Shown here piece after piece: positions 8,392 through 17,315 of a DNA stretch of 20,996 nucleotides. Source of the DNA: JAVBLV01 sp031553195 (GTDB taxonomy: Bacteria; Bacteroidota; Bacteroidia; Bacteroidales; P3); the NCBI GenBank assembly GCA_031553195.1, contig JAVBLV010000035.1, positions 1 to 20,996 on the forward strand, in the 5' to 3' direction. Below the pieces are notes generated by a model. It ran no database searches and was not told the origin of the DNA. It saw nothing but the letters and a program-made list of their open reading frames with translations. Numbering within the stretch: position 1 is the stretch's first letter; each line of letters starts with the position of its first letter. The position numbers and the translations under genes are program-made.

Positions 8392-9333
8392 ATGTTTATT
8401 AATGCTGTAGGATATTTTATTCCCGAAAAAAGACTTCCTAATGATTATTTCCTGAATATAAATGGTCTTACCGGCGATTGGATTTTTCAACGTACAGGCA
8501 TCCTCACGCGTTCTAAAGCAAGCGAAGAAGAAACATTGGATAAAATGAGCATTTTAGCGGTGGAAAACGCTTTGTCTCAATTGCCTTATGATATAAAAGA
8601 GGTAGATTTAATTATTTTTGCTTCCTACACTCCTTCCGACACAGTAGGAACAACTGCTCATGTGGTGCAACGGCAATTCGGAATAGAAAATGCAAAGGCG
8701 TTTTTGCTTTCCTCTGCTTGTTCATCGGCCATAAATGCTATGGAAATTATCGATTCATTTTTTAAAGCCGGCCGAGCTACTAAAGCGCTATTAATTTCTG
8801 CCGACAGAAACTCAACCTATATCAATGAATCAGATTCTAATTCCGGACATTTATGGGGCGATGCCGCTACAGTTTTGTTTGTTTCGAAAGAGAGAATATC
8901 TGGTAAAGAACCTCATATAGTGGACGTGACGTCACAAGCGCTGGGGCACATAGGGAAAGGACCTTTGGGAGTCTACCTGAATCCCAGGAAAGAAATAGAA
9001 ATGCCTTATGGAAAGGACGTTTTTATGCAGGCTTGTACTTATATTGCGCAACATACAGTCCAAATCCTGAAAAATAACGGTTATACATTGAACGATCTTT
9101 CTTACTTTATCGGACATCAGGCAAACATGAGAATCCTTTCGCATGTGACTTCGGAACTAGGCATTCCGGAAGAAAAAGCATTATCCAATATAAGGGAATT
9201 GGGAAATACGGGTTCCGTAAGTTCTGTATTGGTTTTGGCGCAAAATTTTAAAATATTCAAACCTAACGATCTGGTCTGCCTTTCGGTATTCGGCGGCGGA
9301 TATTCTGCCGGCGCGTGTTTGATTAAATTCTAG
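8392..9333 (+). CDS. Beta-ketoacyl-ACP synthase III family protein (FabH-like)
   Basis: A 313-residue thiolase-fold ketosynthase, full length for FabH-type enzymes. These condense an acyl-CoA primer with malonyl-ACP to start fatty-acid or related chains. The catalytic triad is present: Cys110 in LLSSACSSA, His242 in FIGHQANMR, and Asn272 in ELGNTGSVS. The N-terminal block PEKRLPNDYF...WIFQRTGILTR and the C-terminal FGGGYSAGACLIKF are also typical. It stands alone rather than in a fab cluster (the neighbours are an rRNA methyltransferase and guaB), so it may be an accessory ketosynthase III rather than the main FabH. Bacteroidales often have more than one such paralogue. Cytosolic. The ATG at 8392 gives the usual N-terminus. 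Confidence 0.9.
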   Translation: MFINAVGYFIPEKRLPNDYFLNINGLTGDWIFQRTGILTRSKASEEETLDKMSILAVENALSQLPYDIKEVDLIIFASYTPSDTVGTTAHVVQRQFGIENAKAFLLSSACSSAINAMEIIDSFFKAGRATKALLISADRNSTYINESDSNSGHLWGDAATVLFVSKERISGKEPHIVDVTSQALGHIGKGPLGVYLNPRKEIEMPYGKDVFMQACTYIAQHTVQILKNNGYTLNDLSYFIGHQANMRILSHVTSELGIPEEKALSNIRELGNTGSVSSVLVLAQNFKIFKPNDLVCLSVFGGGYSAGACLIKF

Positions 9334-9376
9334 AAAGCGTCCGGATTTGAACGGCAAACGTTTTCATCTTTAAAAA

Positions 9377-9406
9377 AATCGACTAAAGATACATTAATCG
9401 TCGATT
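9377..9406. terminator. Hairpin between convergent genes
   Basis: AATCGAC (9377-9383) and GTCGATT (9400-9406) form a 7-bp inverted repeat. On the minus strand it is followed by a T-run (the A-run 9372-9378 on the plus strand). It overlaps the stop codon of the minus-strand methyltransferase gene and could terminate both convergent transcripts. Confidence 0.4.
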
Positions 9407-10589
9407 ATTCCACATACAAAAGAAGGCCCTTAAGATATTCGCCTTCGGGGTGAAAGATATTAACAGGATGATCTTGCGCATGAGATAAAGTTTTGACGAT
9501 GCGAACATTTCTTTTTGCAATGACGGAAGTAGAAAATAATAAAGTCGAGAATTCCTGTTTACTAATGGCTTGCGAACAGGAAAATGTGAATAAAAAGCCT
9601 CCGGGATTAATTTTTTCCAATGCTTTTTGATTGATGTTGCGGTAAGCTTTCAGTCCTTGCTGAATGTCCTTTTGATGCTTGGCAAAAGCAGGCGGGTCTA
9701 AAATGATGATATCGTAAGAATCTTCCATTTTAGAAAGATAGCTTAATACGTCAACAGCCAAGGCGTTATGTGGAGCGTTTTCGCCAAAATTGAGTTTAAT
9801 ATTTTCATTGCAAATTTCGATTGCTTTTTTTGAAATATCCAGCGTGCGAGCCAAGCGGGCTCCGCCTTTCAATGCGCTGACGGAAAAACCTCCCGTATAA
9901 CCGAAAGCGTTTAAAACCGTTTTGTCGCGCGATATTTCCTGTAATAATTTTCGGTTTTCGCGTTGATCGATAAAAAATCCTGTTTTTTGTGATTCTATTA
10001 AATTAATTAAATATTGATTTCCATTCTCGGTTATTAAGCAGTTTTCTTCCTCTTTGCCAAATAGAAACCCGTCGCGACAATCGCTTAAAACACGTTTGGG
10101 TAAAGTAGCATTGCTCTTGTTGTAAATGCTTTTGATTTTCCCCGGAAGATTTTGATGTAAAGTCTCGCAAAAGATATCTTTCCACCTGAACATGCCAAAA
10201 GAATGGCATTGTATCACAGCAACGCCGTCATACCAATCAATAATCAATCCGGGTAAAAAATCGCCTTCGCCATTCACAAGCCGGAATGCATTGGTTTCTT
10301 TTTTGTCGAAGAATCCTAATTCTTTACGGTAACGGATAGCCAACGATAATTTCTTTTCCCAGAATGTATTGTCAATTTCTGTTTCTTCGAATGAAAGTAT
10401 TTTTATAGAAATGCTGTCATGTTGAATATAACCGGTAGCTAAGTATTGTTTATCAAAAGCATGTATTTCTACAATATCGCCTTCGGCAAAGGCGCTGATA
10501 TCGGTGGCCAAGGCGCCGGAAAATACCCATGGGTGAAAACGTTGCAACGACTTTTCTTTGCCGTGTTTAAGATAAACTTTAGGATACAT
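9405..10589 (-). CDS. Class I SAM-dependent rRNA methyltransferase, RlmI-like
   Basis: An enzyme of about 394 residues of the RlmI/YccW family, which methylates C5 of a cytidine in 23S rRNA using S-adenosylmethionine. The N-terminal PUA RNA-binding domain is visible (VYLKHGKEK, RFHPWVFSGA, then GDIVEIHAF and GYIQHDSISIKIL). The Rossmann methyltransferase domain has the SAM loop NAFGYTGGFSVSAL and motif IV IILDPPAF, followed by FSCSQAIS, in which Cys is the expected catalytic residue. I chose the ATG at 10589 (MYPKVYLKHG); an upstream in-frame extension to 10649 adds an unrelated hydrophobic stretch and is unlikely. The gene is transcribed alone, divergent from guaB and convergent with the ketosynthase gene. 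Confidence 0.9.
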   Translation of the reverse strand: MYPKVYLKHGKEKSLQRFHPWVFSGALATDISAFAEGDIVEIHAFDKQYLATGYIQHDSISIKILSFEETEIDNTFWEKKLSLAIRYRKELGFFDKKETNAFRLVNGEGDFLPGLIIDWYDGVAVIQCHSFGMFRWKDIFCETLHQNLPGKIKSIYNKSNATLPKRVLSDCRDGFLFGKEEENCLITENGNQYLINLIESQKTGFFIDQRENRKLLQEISRDKTVLNAFGYTGGFSVSALKGGARLARTLDISKKAIEICNENIKLNFGENAPHNALAVDVLSYLSKMEDSYDIIILDPPAFAKHQKDIQQGLKAYRNINQKALEKINPGGFLFTFSCSQAISKQEFSTLLFSTSVIAKRNVRIVKTLSHAQDHPVNIFHPEGEYLKGLLLYVE

Positions 10590-10650
10590 AAGTTGAATAA
10601 TTGAAATAAAACTATAAACTGTAAGCCATAACCATAGGCCGGAGTTCATG

Positions 10651-10658
10651 CAAAAGTA
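10651..10658 (-). promoter_or_regulatory. Possible -7 box for the rRNA methyltransferase gene
   Basis: On the minus strand TACTTTTG (complement of 10651-10658) matches TAnnTTTG, about 60 nt upstream of the chosen ATG at 10589. No -33 element at the ideal spacing was seen, so this is tentative. Its position outside the coding region supports the shorter start. Confidence 0.4.
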
Positions 10659-10749
10659 CGCAAATAAGGTAAAGAAGAGTGCGACAATTTTCTTTATTTT
10701 GTCAAACTATTGAAAAAGAATCAGGTCAATTTTGACGTCGATTGTACAA

Positions 10750-10781
10750 TTTGAATTATTTATCGTTCCTTCGTAAATTTG
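10750..10781 (+). promoter_or_regulatory. Bacteroidota-type promoter of guaB
   Basis: TTTG at 10750-10753, a 20-nt spacer, then TAAATTTG at 10774-10781 match the -33/-7 consensus of the Bacteroidota primary sigma factor. Transcription would start at about 10788, giving a very short leader to the ATG at 10805. Confidence 0.75.
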
Positions 10782-10804
10782 CATAATTTTCAAAACTTAT
10801 TCCC

Positions 10805-12307
10805 ATGGCACAAATTGTTGACGATATTTCAAGAACCTTTAATGAATACTTACTGATACCAGGGCTGACGCCTAAGGATTGCACGCCTGATAAAATTAAT
10901 TTGAAGACGCCTTTGGTAAAATATCGTAAAAATGAAGAACCTAATGTAACTTTAAATATTCCATTTGTTTCGGCCATCATGCAATCGGTGTCCGACGCTA
11001 ATATGGCGATTGCTTTAGCCCGAAACGGCGGACTTTCTTTTGTATTTGGCTCCCAGTCGGTCGAAGATCAGGCAGAAATGGTGCGAAAAGTAAAAAAGTA
11101 TAAAGCAGGATTCGTAATCAGCGACGCCAATCTTACTCCGGAGCATTCTTTAAAAGACGTAATTGCTCTAAAAGAACGGATCGGTTTTTCAACAATAGGA
11201 ATCACCGACGATGGAACGCCGAATGGAAAATTGTTGGGAATGGTTACCAGCCGCGATTATCGTCCAAGCAGAGACCCTCTGGATAAAAAGATAAAAGACT
11301 TTATGACGCCCTTTTCCAAGCTTATTGTGGGGAAATATGGCATTAGCCTGGAAGAAGCCAATGATGTTATTTGGGATAATAAAGTAAATGCGCTTCCGAT
11401 AATTGATGATCGTCAACATTTGAAATATTTTGTTTTCAGAAAAGATTACGATAATCATAAAGAGAATCCTAATGAGTTGTTGGATATTAATAAAAGTCTG
11501 GTAGTGGGCGCCGGCATCAACACGAGAGATTACAGGGATCGTATTCCCAAATTAGTAGAGGCAGGCGTCGATGTTTTGTGCATCGATTCATCGGACGGTT
11601 TTTCGGAATGGCAACGCGATACAATTAAATATGTAAGAGATTCTTACGGAGATAATGTGAAAATCGGCGCCGGAAATGTAGTTGACGAAGATGGTTTTTA
11701 CTACCTTGCCGAATCAGGCGCTGATTTTATAAAAGTAGGAATCGGCGGCGGTTCTATTTGCGTAACCAGAGAACAAAAGGGAATCGGCAGAGGACAAGCT
11801 ACAGCTTTGATTGAAGTGGCCAAAGCCAGGGATGAATATTTTGAGAAAAACGGCATATATATTCCTATTTGTTCCGACGGGGGAATTGTACAGGATTACC
11901 ACATGGCCCTGGCATTAGCTATGGGCGCGGATTTTCTGATGATGGGAAGATATTTTGCCCGTTTCGACGAAAGTCCTACAAAAAAACTAATGGTTGGCGG
12001 AGCCTATGTGAAAGAATATTGGGGAGAGGGTTCTAACCGCGCTCGGAATTGGCAACGGTACGACATGGGCGGAAGCGATAATCTTAAATTTGAAGAAGGA
12101 GTGGACAGTTATGTGCCTTATGCGGGTAAACTTAAAGATAATTTGGAAGTTACGCTTGGGAAGATAAAATCTACCATGTGTAGTTGCGGATCTTTGTCGA
12201 TACAGGAATTAAAGAAAAAAGCCAAGATAACATTGGTTTCTTCTACCAGTATTATTGAAGGGGGCGCGCATGATGTTATTCTTAAAGAAACACAGTCAAA
12301 TAACTAA
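10805..12307 (+). CDS. guaB: IMP dehydrogenase (divergent subtype)
   Basis: A 500-residue IMP dehydrogenase, which oxidises IMP to XMP with NAD+ in the rate-limiting step of guanine nucleotide synthesis. The (beta/alpha)8 barrel begins with FNEYLLIPGLTP, then VTLNIPFVSAIMQSVSDANMA. A CBS-pair insert occupies about residues 95-225 (ISDANLTPEHSLKDV, KLLGMVTSRDY, NALPIIDDRQHLKYFV). The catalytic loop GIGGGSICVTRE carries Cys319, and CSDGGIVQDYHMALALAMGADFLMMG (about residues 363-388) binds the phosphate. The distal flap includes an Arg-Tyr pair (QRYDMGG). The loop sequence (GGGSICVTREQKGIGRGQ) and the ~10-residue inserts differ from the common bacterial GPGSICTTR type, so this is a separate IMPDH branch. 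It is transcribed from its own promoter and followed by a strong hairpin. Confidence 0.93.
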   Translation: MAQIVDDISRTFNEYLLIPGLTPKDCTPDKINLKTPLVKYRKNEEPNVTLNIPFVSAIMQSVSDANMAIALARNGGLSFVFGSQSVEDQAEMVRKVKKYKAGFVISDANLTPEHSLKDVIALKERIGFSTIGITDDGTPNGKLLGMVTSRDYRPSRDPLDKKIKDFMTPFSKLIVGKYGISLEEANDVIWDNKVNALPIIDDRQHLKYFVFRKDYDNHKENPNELLDINKSLVVGAGINTRDYRDRIPKLVEAGVDVLCIDSSDGFSEWQRDTIKYVRDSYGDNVKIGAGNVVDEDGFYYLAESGADFIKVGIGGGSICVTREQKGIGRGQATALIEVAKARDEYFEKNGIYIPICSDGGIVQDYHMALALAMGADFLMMGRYFARFDESPTKKLMVGGAYVKEYWGEGSNRARNWQRYDMGGSDNLKFEEGVDSYVPYAGKLKDNLEVTLGKIKSTMCSCGSLSIQELKKKAKITLVSSTSIIEGGAHDVILKETQSNN

Positions 12308-12383
12308 AAAGCGCAATATTCAGGGAAGTTTGGATTTTGCGTTATTTCGACGCTTCATTTTAAAAAGAAGGCGGGTAGCAGAC

Positions 12384-12416
12384 AGTCAAGGCGTGACTTA
12401 GAGTCACGCCTTGACT
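12384..12416. terminator. Perfect 15-bp hairpin between guaB and the T9SS protein gene
   Basis: AGTCAAGGCGTGACT (12384-12398), a 3-nt loop TAG, and the exact complement (12402-12416) form a GC-containing hairpin between two converging genes. There is only a short T-rich tail, so it may act as a bidirectional terminator or mark a small palindromic repeat. Confidence 0.7.
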
Positions 12417-12541
12417 TAATAATTACACCTTATCAACAAAACGCTTAATTTAAAAAATTAATTTGCATGCAATTGTTTAATCTTGAAAATAAACATTAAG
12501 CTTTCAACATCAAACACCCAATTTTGTTATGCGCTTGTTTT

Positions 12542-15500
12542 TTAAAACACCTTGATATATCCTTGGAAACGGCACTCTTTGTTAAGCGTTAATACATAAA
12601 AATAATCTGCCGTAGTAATAACATCGTTTGAATCGCCGTACCATTTGAAATCGGGATCTTTTGACTGGAAAACTTTTCTCCCTAAACGATTAAAAATGGT
12701 AATTTCCATGTCGAAAGGAGTAAAACCTTCGGGAAGACAGAAATAATCATTAATCCCGTCTCTTACGGAAGGAGTAATTACATTGGGAAGAAGATAATTT
12801 TGAGGGCAGCAAGGTTTGATAATAATTGAATCCACGGCTGTGCATCGACCTTCGGAAGCCGTTACATAATAAACGCCTGTTTCGTACACGGGAAGAATGT
12901 GTTCTGTCGCTCCGGTGTTCCACATAAGATATTGAAGAGAAGTTTTAGCCTGGAGATTAAGGCCTTTTTTGCACAGAAGGCTATCTGTAGCTTCTATGGA
13001 AACAATAGGGTCGATTACTTTTAAATCCAAATAAATAATGGAATCGCAACTTAACAGATTGGTCAAAAATAATGGAAATCTATAATCCCCCTCTGTTTCT
13101 TGAACAGGGATATCAAAACCATGCAACTTATATGCATCTCCTTTACAAATGGCGTCGTTGATAAAAATAGCGGTATCCCCAATAGTTAAAGTAAGGTGTA
13201 CAATGCTATCGCAGTCATTCGATGAAGTCAGATGTTGAGTATATCTTCCGCTTTTATCATAAATAATTCCGTTCCACTCATAAGCATGACAACTTGTATC
13301 TGAAATTTCGATATCGTAACGAGGGTATAGAACAGTAAGTTCCAAGTCGATAATGCTATCGCATCCGAAAATGGAAACATGGGATTGCCGGAAATTAAAA
13401 ACGCCTAGATTTTGGGTATTGCCGGCGGGAATATTAAAGCCGTTCTCATTGTAAGGTTTTCCTTGGCAAATGGATGCTGTTAATTGATTATGGTAACTAT
13501 AGAAAAGAGAGGGGAAAGGGATTATAAAAATATTGTTGCTGGCGTCGCATTCCGCTTGTTGGCCTCCGTATTGAGCAATACCTGTTCCGCCGTCGTTAAC
13601 GGCAAAAACAAGAGAATTGACGGGTAAAAAGTCATTTAGTTCTTCGAAAGAATAAACGAGCGTAACATATTTATTTTCGTTTACGCCGACAGAAAAAGAA
13701 ATTGTATCTACTCTTATAAGTTCATTTTGATAGCGGTCTTTGTAAGCGGTTATTTTGAAAAATGATTTAAGCGTTTGACTTCCACTATTTCGGATCAGCA
13801 ACTTTATTTGAATGGAGTCGCAGGAACGGATAACGGCGCTATCCTCGACAAAGGCTATATCCGCAACGGGAATGAAAGGCTCTCCATGTTGATTGACGGT
13901 AGTGGCTTGTTGTAAAAAATTATTAAAGGGACGATTGATAATAGAGGGCGTATTCGGATTTATAAGCGGAGTAACGGGATTGAATTGATATTGGGGAACA
14001 GTAAGATCATCGTTGATGTGTACGACATTGTAGCTATATTGGTTCCACACCGGCCGGGCAGGCGCCCACTGAACTCCCGGCAAGCTTGTAAAAGAACGGA
14101 TTCTTCCTCTTTCCGCGTTAGGAGAGTCCAGATTATGGGTTTCGGAAACAATAATTTCAGCCGCTCCGTCTTTGTCCAGATCGACAATAACCGGATATTC
14201 AATTCCGGTGGCAGAGGCGCAGGGAAAGGTGGAAATATCCAATCCGGTTACTCCGTTTAGAATCCTTAAATTAGTCCGGTCTCTATATATGATTTCTGCG
14301 CTTCCATCCTGATTAAAATCAAAAACCGACATAACCGTCGACCCCGAATTATCCGTTGTAGGGTGAATCCAAAGCGTTTCTAAAGATCGCGCAATGGCGT
14401 TGTATTTGCATGCATGTATTGTATAAGCGTACGTCCAGGCTATTTCGGGGTAACCGTCGTTATCAAAATCTCCGATCAATGCCTTTGATCCGCATAAATT
14501 GTTTGAAGAATAATATGGAATAACATCAAGAAGCGAGGGCGTCGAGTTAAAGCCCGTATAAGGTTTCCATACGTACATAAATCCCTTTCTAACAACAATA
14601 ACATCAAGAAAGCCGTCCAGGTCGATATCCGCTACAGAGGTAGGTCCGTCTCCAATATTCATCCCCGTCAGCGTTTTCCATATATATGCATTATTCCCTG
14701 TTGTTCCATGGGGATTGGTGATATTTACTTTCATAACAATATTACCTCCAACCGCTTCCAGTAGTCCGTCGTTATCTATATCGGCAAAAACCGGCATGCT
14801 TAGTCTTCCGCCTCCATAATAGATGGTTTCTTCCCCTACCGAAACAGGAAGAGTTACTTCCAGTTCCCCCGTCTGTGCATTGAAAATTTTGTCTATAATC
14901 AAAATATCGGGGATGCCGTCGGCATTTACGTCGGCAATAACGGGGCAAGCGGTTCGGTTTGAGATAGCATATTGGATTGAAATCCATTTTGTTGTAACAT
15001 TTATTCCATTAAAGTTATAGCATCTTAATTTGCCATCGCTGGAATGAACAAATATTTCCGCAATGCCATCCTTATCCACATCTGCAATAGCCATTGGAAA
15101 TCCGCCGGCCGTATTCATTTCAAATACGTTAAATGAAGCTTTCTCCACAAGCCGGTGGTCATATATAACAATCGTTGAAGTAGCTATGAAACTATAGGCA
15201 TGTCCGGCTACAACGACTTCATTTTGTCCGTCGTTATCGATATCCCCAACAAAAGGCTGCGCGCATATATGCGAGGTCAGGGAGCTGGAATCTCCTTTGC
15301 GGATTCCCCATTGAGTCGCTTCGGGAGATGTATAGCAGTAAGCGTTAAGAATATTATCGGGATAGGGAGCGATGATAAAATATACCCAAGCAGAATTGCT
15401 ATTGCCATTGCAATTGATGGTATATTTAAGGCTATCTTTACCTGCAAAACCATTGTTAGGCGTATAAGTGAATGAACCGTCAGGATTAATGCTTGATAAA

Positions 15501-15724
15501 ATGCCACGAACAGGCGAAATACTAATGGATAAATTATAATTTTCGCATCCGGAATCGTTATCCAACGGATTTATTGTAATGGCATTTCCAACGTAGGTAG
15601 AAAAGTAGTCGTTTATGGCTGTTTGCCCAGCTAGCGGGATGGATAAAAGAAAAAATAGAAAAAAAAGAAGGTAGAAATGAAATTTCTGATAACCAATAGT
15701 AAACATTAGTTGAGCGCGTTTCAT
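12542..15724 (-). CDS. Large secreted FG-GAP/VCBS-repeat protein with T9SS type-B sorting domain
   Basis: A 1060-residue protein. A signal peptide (FHFYLLFFLFFLLSIPLAGQ) ends near residue 34. Residues about 36-115 form an Ig/cadherin-like module (NPLDNDSG, GSFTYTPNNGFAGKDSLKYT). Residues about 120-580 hold eight or more FG-GAP/VCBS repeats with Ca2+-binding loops such as DIDNDGQNEV, DVDKDGIAEI, DVNADGIPDI, DIDLDGFLDV, DFDNDGYPEI and DLDKDGAAEI, probably a beta-propeller. Two to three modules ending CDSI.xLxLxV follow (about 760-930). The last ~82 residues (LPNVITPSVRDGINDYF ... ITIFNRLGRKVFQS ... GYIKVF) are the gliding-motility-associated type-B C-terminal domain that directs export by the type IX system. 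It is therefore secreted or surface attached, most likely as an adhesin or matrix-binding protein. The gene is alone, with its own promoter. Confidence 0.92.
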   Translation of the reverse strand: MKRAQLMFTIGYQKFHFYLLFFLFFLLSIPLAGQTAINDYFSTYVGNAITINPLDNDSGCENYNLSISISPVRGILSSINPDGSFTYTPNNGFAGKDSLKYTINCNGNSNSAWVYFIIAPYPDNILNAYCYTSPEATQWGIRKGDSSSLTSHICAQPFVGDIDNDGQNEVVVAGHAYSFIATSTIVIYDHRLVEKASFNVFEMNTAGGFPMAIADVDKDGIAEIFVHSSDGKLRCYNFNGINVTTKWISIQYAISNRTACPVIADVNADGIPDILIIDKIFNAQTGELEVTLPVSVGEETIYYGGGRLSMPVFADIDNDGLLEAVGGNIVMKVNITNPHGTTGNNAYIWKTLTGMNIGDGPTSVADIDLDGFLDVIVVRKGFMYVWKPYTGFNSTPSLLDVIPYYSSNNLCGSKALIGDFDNDGYPEIAWTYAYTIHACKYNAIARSLETLWIHPTTDNSGSTVMSVFDFNQDGSAEIIYRDRTNLRILNGVTGLDISTFPCASATGIEYPVIVDLDKDGAAEIIVSETHNLDSPNAERGRIRSFTSLPGVQWAPARPVWNQYSYNVVHINDDLTVPQYQFNPVTPLINPNTPSIINRPFNNFLQQATTVNQHGEPFIPVADIAFVEDSAVIRSCDSIQIKLLIRNSGSQTLKSFFKITAYKDRYQNELIRVDTISFSVGVNENKYVTLVYSFEELNDFLPVNSLVFAVNDGGTGIAQYGGQQAECDASNNIFIIPFPSLFYSYHNQLTASICQGKPYNENGFNIPAGNTQNLGVFNFRQSHVSIFGCDSIIDLELTVLYPRYDIEISDTSCHAYEWNGIIYDKSGRYTQHLTSSNDCDSIVHLTLTIGDTAIFINDAICKGDAYKLHGFDIPVQETEGDYRFPLFLTNLLSCDSIIYLDLKVIDPIVSIEATDSLLCKKGLNLQAKTSLQYLMWNTGATEHILPVYETGVYYVTASEGRCTAVDSIIIKPCCPQNYLLPNVITPSVRDGINDYFCLPEGFTPFDMEITIFNRLGRKVFQSKDPDFKWYGDSNDVITTADYFYVLTLNKECRFQGYIKVF

Positions 15725-15752
15725 CAGCGTATTCCTTTTCTTTTTAAGATAA

Positions 15753-15783
15753 CAAATATAGTAATTAATGCCAAACTATACAA
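15753..15783 (-). promoter_or_regulatory. Promoter of the T9SS-exported protein gene
   Basis: On the minus strand, TTG (complement of 15781-15783), a 20-nt spacer and TATATTTG (complement of 15753-15760) match the Bacteroidota consensus, about 30 nt upstream of the start at 15724. This supports 15724 (or the Met six codons later) as the start. Confidence 0.7.
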
Positions 15784-15784
15784 G

Positions 15785-15818
15785 ATTTAGAACAAATAAT
15801 TTAAATAATTTATATTTG
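15785..15818 (+). promoter_or_regulatory. Promoter facing the truncated gwsS
   Basis: TATATTTG at 15811-15818, with a TTTAG at 15786-15790 about 20 nt upstream, matches the Bacteroidota promoter consensus on the plus strand. It is divergent from the promoter of the T9SS protein. The gwsS fragment begins right behind it, so the promoter probably belonged to the original peptide-maturation operon whose first genes were deleted. Confidence 0.6.
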
Positions 15819-16492
15819 CTTACATAACCATAAACAATATAATAGAAATACTTAGTCATAAGGAAACAGACAGTTTTGAGTGTATAGAATTTATTATTCC
15901 TTTTGACAAATCGGTACCGGATTGGAATCTCAATAAACTAACGGCACAGTATCCAAGATTACATAGGATTGTTTTCTTTAATTCACCTGAAAATACCTAC
16001 AAAGACATTAATAATGCAAAGTTTGTATTTATTGAGGATGAATTACATAATTCTTCCTGTGGAAATATTCATAAAGGATATTTTTTTGTTAAACTCCCTT
16101 TCTTTACCGAATCCCAACAATTCAATACTTGCCTGAACCGTAAGGTCTGTATAGACACCGAAGGCAATATCAAAAACTGCCCTTCCATACAACGAAATTT
16201 TGGGAATATAAAAGACATTACGCTCCAAGAAGCCATTGAAAAGCCTGGATTCAAAGACTTGTGGCATATCCATAAAGACCAGATAGATGTTTGCAAGGAT
16301 TGCGAGTTCCGGCACATGTGTGCCGATTGTCGTTGTTTTATCAAGGAGCCTAAAAATATGTATTCCCAACCCGCTAAATGTACCTATAATCCTTATATCT
16401 GTAAATGGAAAGGCGAAGAAGGATGTGTACCTGTAGAAGGATGCCGGAATGAAGTTGTGACATCGGGTTTTGTTCCAGACCACGAAAAATAA
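15809..16492 (+). pseudogene. gwsS: Grasp-with-spasm SPASM-domain peptide maturase, 5'-truncated
   Basis: The plus-strand frame is open from 15809 to TAA 16490-16492 (about 227 codons) but has no ATG before 16259. It encodes the C-terminal two thirds of a GwsS-type maturase, the SPASM-domain partner of an ATP-grasp ligase in graspetide-like RiPP loci. The SPASM cysteines are clear: CLNRKVCIDTEGNIKNCPS with the following FGNI, then CKDCEFRHMCADCRC, then C residues in KCTYNPYICKW, which would bind auxiliary Fe-S clusters. The N-terminal part is missing. The tail reads VVTSGFVPDHEK and then stops. Adding one A to the A5 run would continue it as KITRLNKTIW, parallel to the second tail at 19270-19347, so a late frameshift has also occurred. 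Recognition of the family is firm; loss of function is inferred. Confidence 0.75.
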
Positions 16493-16495
16493 CAA

Positions 16496-17315
16496 GATTG
16501 AATAAAACGATATGGAGGGAAGGAAATAAATTTACAAAAATCCGATTTTATGAGAAAAAATGGCCGTTTTTTAGGGTGATTTAAAGTTAAAAATATAGTA
16601 TTTTTAGACTTTGAAAATTTCATATCATTTTTATACAAAAATTCGCATTTATAATTGTATGAAATTCTATGATTTACAAACGATAAAAATTTATACATCA
16701 ATTTTTTATCATTTCTTAATAATATAAATTTATTACATTAACTTTGAAACGTTAAAAGGGGAATTAAAAAGAAAAAAATCAGAGCCACAATAAATATTTA
16801 CATTTTAAAAGTTTCGCTAGCTTTTAGAGTAAATAAAAAAGCCTTCCTTGCAGGGCTTTATAAATGCAAGGATAATACGGGAACTATTGACAAGAATTAT
16901 AAACCAAAAATTACAAGAAAGGCATAACAAAGTTAAGGAAAAATACCCGAAGAACCGCAATAAATTGACGGTTAAATTGGGCGTGTCTGTTTTTGTCTTT
17001 TTCAAAGGCATAATGGTTGCGTGAAAAAAAGAGCGGATGCCTAAGTCGCTTAACAATTTAGGCCGGCTGAAACCAGCAAGTTCTGTTTTTGACCGTATCA
17101 TGCCATAAAAAGAACAGCCGAGCTAAGGCACAACGCCCTGAACAGGGAAAACAGGCACACTGTTGTAAGAATAAGAATTTGTAACTTGTATAGGTAAGTT
17201 GGCTCATAACTGATATATAAAGGGTTTTAGCTGAAATGGGCAAAAAATAATAGTTGTAAAAACAATAAGCGGAACCGAAAAGCTTTATGAGTAGGAAAAA
17301 CAAGCATTTTTAGAT
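16496..17315. other. Long non-coding stretch in the RiPP locus
   Basis: About 820 nt contain no convincing gene. The segment to about 16740 is very AT-rich and may include decayed 3' sequence of gwsS. TAACTTTG at 16739-16746 is a possible -7 box. Next comes an in-frame stretch without a start codon (KKIRATINIYILKVS), then the repeated element at 16839-16951. Fragments such as MPKSLNNLGRLKPASS (from 17036) are too short to support. Minus-strand frames here look like shadows of the repeat. Confidence 0.45.
16839..16951 (+). repeat. Leader-like repeat, copy 1 (GCCTTCCTTG ... CAAGAAAGGC ... AAATACCCGAA)
   Basis: The block includes AAGCCTTCCTTGCAGGGCTT (16839-16858), CAAGAAAGGC (16914-16923) and AAATACCCGAA (16941-16951). 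The same three blocks at nearly the same spacing occur at 19387-19494. GCCTTCCTTG and CAAGAAAGGC can pair over 10 positions (with one G-T), giving an outer stem around a 63-nt interior. It follows a gwsS tail in both places. It may be a conserved RNA leader, a recombination sequence, or a decayed precursor-peptide gene. Confidence 0.65.

Noticed and set aside
10590..10649. N-terminal extension of the rRNA methyltransferase (MNSGLWLWLTVYSF...)
   Set aside because: The PUA domain starts right at the internal MYPKVYLKHG, and a likely -7 box lies at the extended start, so the extension is untranslated.
13985..15475. Several plus-strand frames opposite the T9SS-exported protein
   Set aside because: They mirror the repetitive Ca-binding loops of the coding strand and have no independent support.
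16839..16926. The repeat as coding sequence (KKAFLAGLYKCK in copy 1, KAFLAGLKCEG in copy 2)
   Set aside because: Copy 2 has two stop codons immediately upstream, neither copy has a start codon, and the frames diverge within 15 residues; pairing of the flanking blocks explains the conservation better. A decayed peptide gene cannot be fully excluded.
16817..17303. Two minus-strand open frames (94 and 81 codons) with hydrophobic stretches, one of them similar to a minus-strand frame at 19379-19573
   Set aside because: The similarity follows from the DNA repeat itself, the frames lack promoters and family resemblance, and the interior of the repeat is not conserved at protein level.
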